This document shows positions 10,801-21,022 of a DNA stretch of 64,000 nt, piece after piece (the stretch's first letter is position 1; each line of letters begins with the position of its first letter). This stretch comes from Tupaia tana. Its lineage: Eukaryota; Chordata; Mammalia; Scandentia; Tupaiidae. Location of the stretch: NCBI GenBank assembly GCA_026018925.1, contig JAKSZU010000003.1:2927867-2991866 (forward strand). The letters are read 5' to 3'. The notes beneath the pieces were generated by a model. The model did not search any database. It was given only the letters and a program-made list of their open reading frames with translations, and was not told the origin of the DNA. The translations under genes were made by a program, and so were the position numbers.

Positions 10801-12159
10801 GTGCCACATGGACTAAGCTCCTCCTGGATACTGAGCCCCTGGCCCCCTGTAGATAGGCAGCGTGGAGACCCCATCCGCTTTCCTCACTCTGCTCTGTGCT
10901 GCCTGTATAGATGGCCCTGCAGGCTCTGGCTGCCCATGGGAGCACCCCAGGGGCTGGAAGGCAGGAGGATGGTGACAATTTATTCTGTGGTTTCCTCTGC
11001 GCAGTCCTCGCAGTCCCCGAGGCCCCATGAGGGCTTGGTCTATGTGGCTCTCTGTCCCTGGGGTCCAGTTACTGCTCCACCCTTCCCCGACCAGCTGAGA
11101 TGATGAGGGACACCCATTGCTACGAGTCCCTGGCTCATCACTCCTCCACAGCTCCCTGGCCCCCGGCACCTGCGCAGACCACCCCTCCCTGCCGGAGCTC
11201 CTACTAACGCAGGGAGGCTCACGCACCGCGACCACAGCGGCCTCACCGCACCTCACTCAAGGGCATGCTCGCCTAGAGGTGAAGCACGACTGAGCTGGGA
11301 CGGCCAGGTGGACAGGGGCCCTACAGCCTCTGACCAGAAAGGCCCCCGGTCCCAGAGCTCCGGGCCCTCCTGTCACAGACGGAGCCCAAAGAATGACCGC
11401 CCGGGCTCGGCAGTCAGGCCACCTGACTGGGCAGCCATGCCCAGTGCCTCCGGGCCCTCTGCACAGCCCCGTCCACCCGCACCTCACTGTTGTGCTGGAC
11501 GGCCTGGTCCTCGTGGCCACACTCAGGGTCAAGGGCCACTCGGGCTCCCTCTCTGAGGACCGGGTGGCCGGTGTGTCGTTCTGGCTGTCTGCCCCTCACC
11601 CTGTCAGCACTTCACCCTGCCTGGGTTCTCCTGCTCCTCAACTCTGCCACCAGCACCCCGTCCTGTCCACCTACCCCTTGGCCACTGGGGAGTCCCTTAT
11701 CCTAAACCTCTGTCACACTCCCACTGCAAGACGTGTCTGACGGCCCGATCTTGGGCTGAGCCGCGTGAGTGCAGACAGCTGACCCAAGGCTCACCCCTGC
11801 TGTCGCCATGCTCGGCTCTGGTCTTCCCAGCGCCAGGCAGGCGTCCTCCTCCCTGCCGCCTGGAGCCTGAACAAGCACAGGAGCAGTGGCCGTGGCCTGC
11901 CGTGGGCTGCCGTGGCCTGCCGTGGGCTGCCTTGAGTGCGGCTGACCTGGGAGGCCCTTCCTGCTGAGCCCGTGGCGTCCCTCGGTCTGCCCAGCCCCCT
12001 CTGTGATGTCTTCCTCCGTGCCTCTTCCTTGCTATGGAGGAAGCCCCCGCGCGCGGAGACCGGAGTGCTCGCCTGGTGGCATGTGTCTCTTTCTAGGTAA
12101 GGTCTGTCACCGCTGAACCTGAGAACGTTTTCATTTGGCGTAGTAACACACTGGTACAA

Positions 12160-12534
12160 AGGTGCTTCGAAGGTTCGCGGAAAAGTAGAATTAGACAACA
12201 CATCTACTTTAATGCAAAAAAGCTTTGAAAGTCCATGTGTAGTTTGCATGTAATATGTATTTTCCATGAACTTTTTTGTCGCCAGAAGTGCCTGCACTTA
12301 GAGAGAGATAAAGACAGAGACAGGGCCAGAGACAGAGAGGAGCCCCAATAGGGCACGGTCACACTGCACTCCCTCCTCCGTGCCTCCCTCCCACGGGGAC
12401 TGTGGGCATGCACGTGCGCCTGGTGAGATTGGCAAGCAGCTGGAGCTGAGGCTGAACCACGCCGGCCATGTGGGAACCTGCTCCTTAACTGCTGAGCTAC
12501 GGGTCGGCCTTCCACGAACTTTGGAAGACCTCAC
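12160..12534. mobile_element. MITE-like DNA element (mariner-like appearance), split by a SINE
   Basis: The left end 'ggtgcttcgaaggttcgcgg' and right end 'ccacgaactttggaagacct' are imperfect inverted repeats. The interior 'tagtttgcatgtaatatgta' to 'ttttccatgaactt' resembles two other copies in the window. No transposase frame is seen. The interruption at 12276-12510 is a SINE. Confidence 0.6.
12276..12510 (-). mobile_element. tRNA-derived SINE inserted into the MITE-like element
   Basis: Antisense SINE with a purine-rich 'gagagagataaagacagaga' start, 'gactgtgggcatgcacgtgc' in the middle and a tRNA-like head ending 'ctgctgagctacgggtcgg'. Direct repeats tccatgaacttt (12263-12274) and tccacgaacttt (12511-12522) bracket it, so it landed inside the older element. 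Confidence 0.8.
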
Positions 12535-15500
12535 GTGTACTGGTCCTTTTGGGTACTCTCTCTGTGGAGTGACACTCGTAGTCAGAGTCCTCCTCCTTTC
12601 AGGATTTGGGGCTGCCATGAGCCACCCCCATAGGTGCAGAGTCCATGGGAGGACATGCTGTGCTGGCAACCCCGGCAGGAGCGAAGGACCCCAGAGAGGG
12701 CAGGGTGGGTGGGGGCCCGGTGATACAGCTCTCGGGACGCGGATGTCCAGCCTCTAAAGCACCGGACATGCATTACAAGACCCTGGGGCCCCGAGACCAA
12801 CAGGAACTTTGTGAACTCCCCCTTCCGGGCATCAGTGAGATAAAGATGTCCCCCACCTGGAGCTCCCACTGGCCCCGACGTGAGTCCCTCTGAATGGAGT
12901 CTCACCCTAGCGAACATCAAACACCCCTTGAAGATTGGACGTTCGAGTGCCAAAGCTGCTGGCTGAGTGGGTCCTGAGCCAATGCGCCCTACGATGACTG
13001 ATTAGAATGTTCTGGCCCTCCTGATAGCCCGCATTGTGGAGATGAAGGAGGACTAGCTCAGAGGGCGACAGACCACTTGTGGCATCGTAACTACACCGAC
13101 CAGTTCCAGAGACACTTGGGAGTGAAGTTCAGGTAAAACACGAGGGCGTCCAGGACTGCTGACGCGAAGATGGCAGAGCCTGAAACTGGAGGTGTGACAG
13201 CCTGGGGACAGGCGGGACAGGCTGAGAACCAGCCACCGGCGACGCTGGGGGTCGCTGTGGCCCCTGACAAGGGGAGGCAGGATGGAGAGCCTGCTACCAG
13301 CTGTCCACCAGCTTTCCGCTCTGCACAGTGGCCTTGGTGTCTCAGCTCAGACCTGGGCCCGCCTCCGACGTGCGGCCAGGGGCAAGCGCCGCCCTCGCTC
13401 TGCCTGTGGGTCAGATGTGGGATTCCAGGTGCGACGCGGCAGAGCCCACTCACGTCAGGAGTGGAGGCAGAGGGACCATGAGGGGGAGGCGTGGGGGCCG
13501 AGGCCATCAAGCCGGGGACTCTCATTCTGTGACAGCTTCGTCGCTCTGACTGGCGCTGCACCCCGTCTAGGGGCCTGCCTCCACCAGTCTGCACCCAGCA
13601 GGCAGGAGGAGGGCCGGGTCTCCCCTCGGCACGTGTGCGGCAGCCACAGGCAGAGCGGCGTGAGGAGTGGGCTCCCGGGGGCTCAGCATCGCTGTGTGCA
13701 GCTGGAAGCATACAGCGGGACGTCCACACGGTGACCTGGGTCTTCCCCGAGTGGAAAGCGGCTGCATCTCGAGCCGTTCCTTGTTCAGGCGCCCCTGAGT
13801 CTACCACATAACTGTCTATACCACAGAGCTCCTAGGCCAGTTACAGAGTGTGTGTTTTACACATCGACCGAGGGGTGGCACTGAATACGTGGAGCAGGGA
13901 GGTGCCCGAGGTGGTGGGACGGGAGCAGGGGACGAGAGGGCCATCAGACAGCGACACGCCCTGCAGGGAGCGCTGTGCAGCGTCCGGACCTGGGTGGACG
14001 TACAGCCTCATCCTCGGGAGTAACAATGACCCCAAATCAAGTGAAACAAAGCAGGCGGCCACCCAGCTTCTGGGGCCATGGCTGTGGCAGAGCGCAGCCG
14101 CCCGGGCTCAGAGGTGGCTCAGCCGTCTGTCCCGTCCCACGGCAGTAGACCTCTGCTGTGTGAGGACCACGCCCTCACAGGCGCCCAGCGGCATCCGGAC
14201 GCAGTGGTGAGGGCGCGGTGGCTGAAGCTGGTGCGGGCCGAGAGGCAGCAGGGCAGGCAGGCTGGCTCAGGAGCAAAGCAAAGCGGAAACGGGAAACGAG
14301 AGCCACGAGGGCCAGGGAGCTGGTCCGCCGACCGCCTCCCCTCCCTGGACGGCCTGAACAGCCGAGAGGGAGAATACAGTGGTCCCCACGGTGACCCCGC
14401 TAGTGGTGGGTGCGGCGGAGGCCTCTGTTCCGGCCGAGTTCCTTGAGCGGCGTGTGTGAGATAGGAGATGAGGTCGGTGGGAGAGTAGCTGAAGTTCCGG
14501 TTCTTACCAAGGTGCCAGCACGGTGGGAACAGCTCAGTCCCCAGAGCCGTATCACAGAAGAGCTTACGGGCTGTGTTCAGGTCACTTGACCACCCGGCGG
14601 AGGCTCGCCCAGCTCACTGTGTGCCCAGCCCAGCCCTGCCGGACGCGGCGCTGAGCTGCACAGGTGGGCACCCCCACGGCGCACACGGGAGCTAGGTGCT
14701 GGGCGGGAAGGGAGCCGGTGGACGGAGCGCCTCCACTGTCCCTCTGGGATCAGCTCCATGAGCACTGAAGCAGGGCAGCAGGCGCAGGGCAGGGCTGGGC
14801 TCTTACTGAGGGTGTCAGGGACGGCCTGGGCACAACGCAGCCGAGAGGGGAGCCCGGCCCAGGTCAGGGGCAGGTGCCTTCCAGGTGAGGTAGGGCCTGT
14901 GCCTGACCTGAACTGGGGGTGGCCCAGCAGGCTGGAGGAGGGGGCGAGGAGTGGAGGGGAGGAGGTCGAGGCAGCGGCAGGCCACGGGGGGATCCGTCCA
15001 CTTGGGGAGGACTGGGAGCCGTAGTGTCCTTGGATGCTGTGTGACCTCTGTAGTTCACAGGTTACTGGGTGGGCTGGGGGTGGGGCCAGCAGCATCCTGG
15101 GGTGGGTGCTGGAGGCCAGGCCGGGGAGGCTGGGAGGTGAGCGAGCAGAGCATCCACCCGGGGAGACCAGCCAAGAGGGGAGTCGGGCCTAACCGGAGGG
15201 TGAGAGCAGGAGCACCTTGATGGTGTCAGTCCGAGCGCTGTTGGGACGCTGTCAGGAAACGCAGTGACGAGGTCCCTGGTCCCTTCCAGTGCAGGGCTGC
15301 CTGGGCAACTGCCGGCTTTGTGTGGCTTCCCTCTCGGCTTTTCCCCCACAGGTGACAGTACGTGGCCGCTGGACCTGGGACCCAGCACACGGTCCTCGGC
15401 ATTCCTCGGCCAGCTCTCAGCACACCTCGCTTCTCACGTGCCCATGCCCTGGCCATGGCTCCCACCCCACTGGCTTATTAACGAGTTCCAACAACAGAAC

Positions 15501-16149
15501 GCGTGTTCATCCACTTTGCCAGAATCACCTTGTAACCATTTAAAAATGAGCCTGGCCACACCACTGCGGGCTGTTGGGCAGACTCTGGCGTGTGGCCCTG
15601 AAGTTCCCGCACAGGTGGGGGCCGAGCAGAAGGGTGGGCGTGGGGGGTCTACACCCACGGGACTGGACGCTCGGAGGAGCCAGCTGTGGGCTCACGCCCG
15701 CTCTCACTCGGCACAGCTGCCCACAGGGAGCCCTTTCACTGCTGGTCTTCGTGACCTCGTCACAGGTGAGGGACAGAAGCAGGAGAGCGGACCCCAGGCA
15801 GGCGCTGGAGGACTCAACGCCACACCACGGTTCTGCCTGGGAATCTGGCCACAGCTGGGAGTGGGAGCACAGGCGGCCGGGATTGTGGGGTACAGAGCGA
15901 GGGATAGCCCACAGCAAGGTGCTGCCAGGCCCCGTGCCAGTGCACGGAGGCTGAGAAGCTGCCGAAGCTCCAGAAGGATGCGTTCACAGCTCGGGTCGTC
16001 CCCTCTGCTCTGGCAGCTCTGTGTCCCCAGCACCACCAGGTTCTCGTGGCTGGCAGTGCCCACATCTCTGCTCACGATGATGCGACTTCTGTGCTCGACC
16101 ATGCGTGCCAGAGAGGCAGGGAGTCTGGCCCTTACGGCTCGTGAGGGGA

Positions 16150-16255
16150 CTTCAGAACGCTGGTGGGAAACGGAGTTCAAGCACGAGTTCTTCTTGGTTG
16201 AGAAGCATCTGAAACCCACGCACGGCCTTTCACAGTGTGCATTTTCCATGCGCTG
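16150..16255. mobile_element. Degraded MITE-like element copy
   Basis: 'cttcttggttgagaagcatc', 'cacgcacggcctttcacagt' and 'gtgcattttccatgcgctg' match, in order, the interior of the copies at 12160-12534 and 63688-63815. Mutations at CpG-like sites are numerous, so this copy is old. Confidence 0.45.
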
Positions 16256-17886
16256 CGTGAGCCCCCGTGGAGATCCCCGTCACGTACAGAACATGGCTGC
16301 AGGTGGCGCGGGAAGTAGGGCAAGCAGGAGCCTGGAGCCCGCTTCCCAACTTCCAGTCCTGATGGAGGCTAATTTTTCATTGTCCTTGAAGCTAATCAAG
16401 CCTGCAGAAACAGCATCACCAAATTGACCAAACGAGATTTTCAATTAACTCCAACAGATGGCTGAGATTTTCCAGGTGGCTCTCCGTATTAACTCATGAG
16501 TGTGCCGGAGCAGGTCCCTGGAGGCCAGCGGCGGCCTGGCTGAGAACAATGGACTGTGTGCGCCCCAGGAGAGGAGCCAGAGCAATCATCGGGACCTTTT
16601 GTTTTTTCCCAGCAAAATATCATCAACCAAACCACTCCAACCCCCAAAGGGCGTGCGTGGGGCTGACTTCCTGATGGGTGGCCGGATCGTCGGGGCGGGG
16701 CACGGCTGTGTTGAGCCAGGCTCAGGAGGCCTCTGGGAGACGCGGGCCCTCCCAGGTGAGGGGGAGACCAGGCCTCGGCAGGGAGAGGCAGAGGCTGGCC
16801 TTTTCAGAGCGTGGAGTTCTGCGCGTGGGCTGGCCTCCTAAGGACTCGGGTAGTCACGCTTCACTGAAGGAAGAAGAGTTCTCGGCAGGACTCTGCAGAG
16901 ACCATGGGCTTCTGTGCGGGCCCTGGGGGTGTGGGGCAGGCAGCAGGCGAGCCCTCAGAGAGTGCCTCATTCAGACAGACCAGAGTCTCCCACTGCAGAG
17001 TACCCATCCCCCAGCCAGATCTGAGCGGGCCCTTCCGGAAGCTTCCAGAAGCTAATAATGTGGAGTTCTGAAACCGAAAAGGAGGGTCCAGCATGGAGGC
17101 ATGGAGAAATCTGGGATGGGTATTTACTGAGCCTCAGGAATCATGATCCGCTGAAACCACAAAGCCCAGTTATGACGAGATGGGATCTGTACGTGGGGGG
17201 CCTGCTGCTATTGCAAGTCCCTCCTCTTCGGGGGCCTCCCAGGGATATTCGCAACGGGAAGAGGTTTCACGACGATGTCACTGGGCTTTGGAGGTAGAGT
17301 CAGTCCTCGGACTGCTTGACGTTTGGGACGATACTAAACTGATACTTAGACCACTTGGCTTGGGGAGGTCACACAGGTGTTTTGATTATAACATACCAAA
17401 CAACGTCAGCAATATTGCCATCATGTTCCACCAGCTGCATGGCCGTCACCGTCCGGAGCCTTGCCTTAGATCAGGGTTTACTGGGCAGCCCCTTGATCAG
17501 CCACAGGATGGATGTTCTCAGACAATGCTCTAAAGACGGTCGCCATCTGCAGGGAGCCCCGCCCATGGATCTTTCTGGAAAGGCTGCATCAGTCCATCCA
17601 TGAGTCTGCCTGGTGTCTGCCTGGGTAGGGTGGGTACCCGTGGAGACGTGCACGGCCCCACACTCCCTTCCCAGGGAGCCAGGCCCTGTGGGACGCCCTA
17701 CTCCTGACTAGGTGGGAAATAGCGCTGCTTTGATAGGCCGAACCACAAGGCAGTGGAAAAACTTTAGAAAATGTACCTATGTCTGGGGACATTTGCATTA
17801 GCAGTAAAATAAATCTGGCCCTGGCAAGACCATGTAAGCAGATGTCCATTGCAGCTTTGGTGACTAAGAGAAAGAAGAAAACCAAC

Positions 17887-17984
17887 CTTATTCGAGGGTC
17901 GTCTGGTGGCACCATCTCCAGATCGTGGGTGGGTCCGTTTAAGCCAATGACGTGCAGGGAAATACTGGGGTTTTCGCACCCAGC
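17887..17984 (-). CDS. DPP6: DPP6 coding exon (internal, beta-propeller; third of four)
   Basis: A 98-nt internal exon on the minus strand. The acceptor CAG is at 17987-17985 and the donor GT at 17886-17885 (GTTGGT, weaker than consensus). It reads [17 protein letters not shown], then PTHDLEMVPPDDPRI, and ends with AG, the first two bases of an Arg codon finished by the exon at 27-150. From memory, human DPP6 reads [33 protein letters not shown], so this species carries Ser-to-Cys, Met-to-Val and Met-to-Ile changes. The length equals that expected from the protein (33 codons minus one base). The extra Cys in an extracellular propeller is unusual and should be confirmed by sequencing. The exon was easy to miss because its open frame is short and runs into the intron on both sides. 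Confidence 0.95.
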
Positions 17985-18850
17985 CTGGGGATTGAAAAGG
18001 GACAGAGATTCTTAAGTGGGACCCCAGCAACATTGGGAAGCACAGCTTAAATGGACAGAGAAAACTGGGCTGATTCCACCCCTTCCTGCTGTGTCTGCCC
18101 CCCTGCCCCCCAACCGGGTGCTAACTCCTCCACTAGCTTGGAGAGAGGGCCGGGAGGAAGCCAGGCAAGGAGCGGGGCAGGAAAGAGGGGTGCGGAGCGA
18201 GGCCAAGAGGAGCTGGAGGCGAGAAAACACGACATTAATGAACAGGGTCATGACTCAGAGGTGGGAAAAACGAGGTCCTGTGAGAGAGGACAGGGCCTGT
18301 CCCGCTTCACCCCTCCTCTCCCTCTGGGGCCAGGGAAGCGTATGGCGGGAACTGTGGGTGTGGCCTATGCCCTCACGTCCTCTGTGCCCTGCAGAGTGTG
18401 TTCGGGCTTACTGAGGCCCCCCATAACAAGGCCCGTCAGGTGGCCTCACCAACCCCAGGCTCTGCTTTGGGAGTGGCTGGGTCAGGCAGTGGCGTCTGGA
18501 TTCCATCAGTCAGAACAGGCTGACTTCCTACTGAGGCTGGAAACCTCAAACCCTAAAGGACCAGGGGTTTCCTAATCCCAGCCGCAGGGCTCACGTCCCA
18601 GAGCTCACTGTTGAATCAAGGTGGCCTGCTGGATTTCAGGTCGCCACACCTAGACTGGGGACTCCCATCACAGAGATCCCCAGGGAAACCATTCCACCTC
18701 TGGGTGGGGGATGAGGTCGGACACCTCATCCAGTGTGGCGTGTGTACTGGGGGGTGGACGGCAGAGGGTTAGGAAGACCAGGCGTCAGCCAGTGTACTCT
18801 GTTACAACGAGAGCGAGAGGGTGAGAGGGAAGGAGGAAGGAAGGGACAGG

Positions 18851-18891
<41 letters not shown>

Positions 18892-20127
18892 GCTTTGTGA
18901 TGGGTCCTGCCCCAGATTCCCTGCTTGGTGGGATCACAGGCGAGCACTCAGGCCCCTCCCGAGGCCCGGGCTCACACATGGCACGTGGCTGGGCCTCGGT
19001 ACGTCAGTAGTCAGCCGTGCTTCCAAGGGAACCCGGGACCCTGCATGAATGGCCGCGTGCAGTCTGATCACGATGAGCTGGAGTGGGCGTGAGAGGGCTG
19101 TCGGGCAGACTGTGCTGGTGTGGACACCCGGATGGACACCCGGACACTCTCAGGATGGGAGGAGGCCCAGCCAGGGCTGTGGCCCCAGAGGACTCAAGCC
19201 CCTCAGATACGGGTAGCAGCAATGGAACAGCTGCTGGGAAGGAGTCTGTGCCTTTCGGAGGAGACGGAGGCTGGCTGAGGTCACGAGGGTGGGTTGACGG
19301 GGTCCGTGTTCTGCAAGGGCAGGAAGAGGCCCGACTCCCCTCACTGCCCTGAGCACAGGAGAAGGCTACCTATAGACGGGACGAGAGCCCCTGCAGGAGC
19401 GGACCGGCCAGCACCCTGGTCTCGACGTCCAGCCTCCAGGTCAGGACAAAGACAGCCGAACAGTGCTTTGTGGGCAGCAGGGCCTGTTTCTCACAGCTCT
19501 CAGGCTGGGAGCGGAAACCAGGGTGCTGGCAGGTTTGGTGTCTGCGCGGGCTTCCTGGTTCCGGGGCCAGCCTCTCCCTGCATCCCTGCTGTGGAGGGAA
19601 GGGGGAGGGATCTCTCTGGGCCTCTGACCCCAATCACGAGGCCCTGGCCTCACAACTCCCCACTTCCCACAGGCCCACCCACTGATGCCACACCCTGGGG
19701 GTCGGAGTTCGAGGAGACAAACATTCAGACCAGAGCAATGAGCCTGCACGGAACAGCCTCGCCCAGGCCCAGGGACCGGGACCGGGGCTGGTGGGAGGCC
19801 TCCCGACCCCGAAAGCTGGAGTCCAGGAGGGGACAGGAGCAGCGAGCGTGGGTTGCTTGTGTTTTGTCACCCTGCGGTCACAAGTGAAGGCAAGAGAATT
19901 TATTTCGGTTCCAATGAAGCTTAGACAATGATTAATAGCAACTCAATTACTTAATATAAAGTAGAGCCTCCAACAAATTCAACTCACTGAAGCCGGGAGT
20001 CTCACGCAATGTACTGAGAAATAATTCATCCTGCGTTACGGCTCTGCGCACCAACACCTCCATGCCGAGCCCCCGGGGTGGGGAGTGCGGGAGTGATCCA
20101 GTTTGTCCTGCGGCTCCCCCCACCTAC
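17985..20127 (-). other. DPP6: DPP6 intron (2.1 kb) between the exons at 20128-20282 and 17887-17984
   Basis: A short phase-0 intron with donor GTAGGT and acceptor CAG. It contains a (GA)n microsatellite at 18853-18888. Otherwise I see only GC-rich unique sequence. The last 200 bases on the plus side (19880-20040) are AT-richer, with no recognised element. Confidence 0.9.
18853..18888. repeat. (GA)n microsatellite
   Basis: Roughly 17 perfect GA repeats following a G/A-rich run from about 18810. Tract length is likely to be polymorphic. Confidence 0.95.
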
Positions 20128-20282
20128 CTTGGGGTAGTGATAGGGCTTCACCGTGGGGTAGACGGAGCCCGTGTAGGTGGGCAGCTCCATGAGGGGCACG
20201 CGGGAGTCGTTGATGGTGGCGTAGGCGAGCCTCGTGCCGTCCGGAGACCACCAGTGCGCGAGGTGGGTCTTCAGAATCTCCT
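20128..20282 (-). CDS. DPP6: DPP6 coding exon (internal, beta-propeller; second of four)
   Basis: A 155-nt internal exon on the minus strand. The acceptor CAG is at 20285-20283 after a short pyrimidine tract, and the donor is GTAGGT from 20127. The first two bases (AG) complete a Glu codon begun in the exon at 50584. Then 51 codons run from [17 protein letters not shown] through [16 protein letters not shown] to TVKPYHYPK. The WWSPDG motif is typical of a propeller blade in the DPP4/DPP6 family. NDS is a sequon. Compared with human from memory, the differences are conservative (Ile-to-Leu, Ala-to-Thr, Ile-to-Val). DPP10 reads differently here ([16 protein letters not shown]), which settles the paralogue. 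The exon ends exactly on a codon (AAG), so it joins the next exon (GCT) in phase 0. Confidence 0.97.
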
Positions 20283-20734
20283 CTGGGGAAGACAGACATG
20301 CGCAGATGTGAATGGCAACAGCGGGTGGGACGCAGAGCCGTGCAGGCACCACCGAGCCGACCGGGACTGAGAGCGCCTGGCTGCCGCCCCTCCACGAGGG
20401 TGGGGGTCTCGGTGCCCTGGGGACTTCCTGCCCAGGGCTGCCCCCGCGTGGCACCACCCAGGAAGGCGAAGCTCGGCAGGACAGACGCCAGGTGCCAGGA
20501 TTTCTTTACTTTTCGGTTTTTGGCATGAACTTAAGCACGAGTCTCCTCCCGCCATGCTATGGGTCATGGTTTGAGCAGAGGAAAGCAATTCACGCTGAAG
20601 CTCGGCACATCCAGACGGGACCAAGTAAGAAAACAGGCCCTGAGAGGGGTTCGAGCCCAGAGAGGCACCGGGGGTGCCCGGACGAGCAGAGCCCCTCACC
20701 CCAGCCCCGAGGAGGACTGTGTTCAAAGGTCCCG

Positions 20735-20875
20735 CGGTGTGGTGGGGAGGGCGCTGGACTCCCACAGGCCTGACCACAGTTCGAGTCCCAGATCTAGCAA
20801 CTTGCTTTTTCATTTTCCCTCTCTATCTCTCTGTCTTTCTGTCTTTCTCTAGTCAAATTAAAATAATAATAATAA
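20735..20875 (+). mobile_element. Short tRNA-derived SINE (head plus TC tail)
   Basis: Has the head 'gtgtggtggggagggcgctg' and a perfect box B 'gttcgagtccc', then passes directly into 'ctctctatctctctgtcttt' and an A/T-rich tail. It lacks the central part of family I. Confidence 0.75.
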
Positions 20876-20929
20876 AATTAAATACTTATTTGAAACAAAA
20901 CAAAGGTCCAGTATGCGTCCCACTTTTTT

Positions 20930-21022
20930 TTTCCCCCAAGGCATCAGGTTTGGGGCTTGACCCGTGTAGATGGCCATGTGGAATGCAGACGCCTTAACCA
21001 CCACGCCATCTGGCTGGTCCCA
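20930..21022 (-). mobile_element. tRNA-derived SINE head fragment, antisense
   Basis: 'ccttaaccaccacgccatct' and 'ggctggtccc' are the reverse complement of the SINE head (gggaccagcc...ggtggttaagg). It lies opposite in orientation to the fragment at 20735-20875, so the pair could fold back. Confidence 0.75.

Larger units (their letters stand above)
151..17886 (-). other. DPP6: DPP6 intron (17.7 kb) between the exons at 17887-17984 and 27-150
   Basis: Bounded by a GT donor at 17886 and an AG acceptor at 152-151 (minus strand). Apart from the repeats listed separately, I see nothing gene-like. 536-1084, 2160-2920, 6570-7120, 10800-12150, 12540-16140 and 16260-17880 look like plain GC-rich intron. 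The larger open frames here (for example 15264-16427 plus strand and 13091-13807 minus strand) show no domain, signal peptide or homology that I recognise. They are expected by chance in GC-rich DNA. Confidence 0.9.

Noticed and set aside
13091-13807. 238-codon minus-strand open frame in the DPP6 sense
   Set aside because: Sequence is low in conserved features, no matching DPP6 exon is missing at this place, and the flanks lack convincing splice sites in frame.
15264-16427. 387-codon plus-strand open frame
   Set aside because: Opposite strand to DPP6, GC-rich, with no recognisable domain or codon pattern. The frame runs into a MITE-like element at its 3' end. Length is plausible by chance at this GC content.
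150-20282. DPP10 instead of DPP6
   Set aside because: Residues in all four exons ([53 protein letters not shown]) fit DPP6 and differ from DPP10 as I know it.
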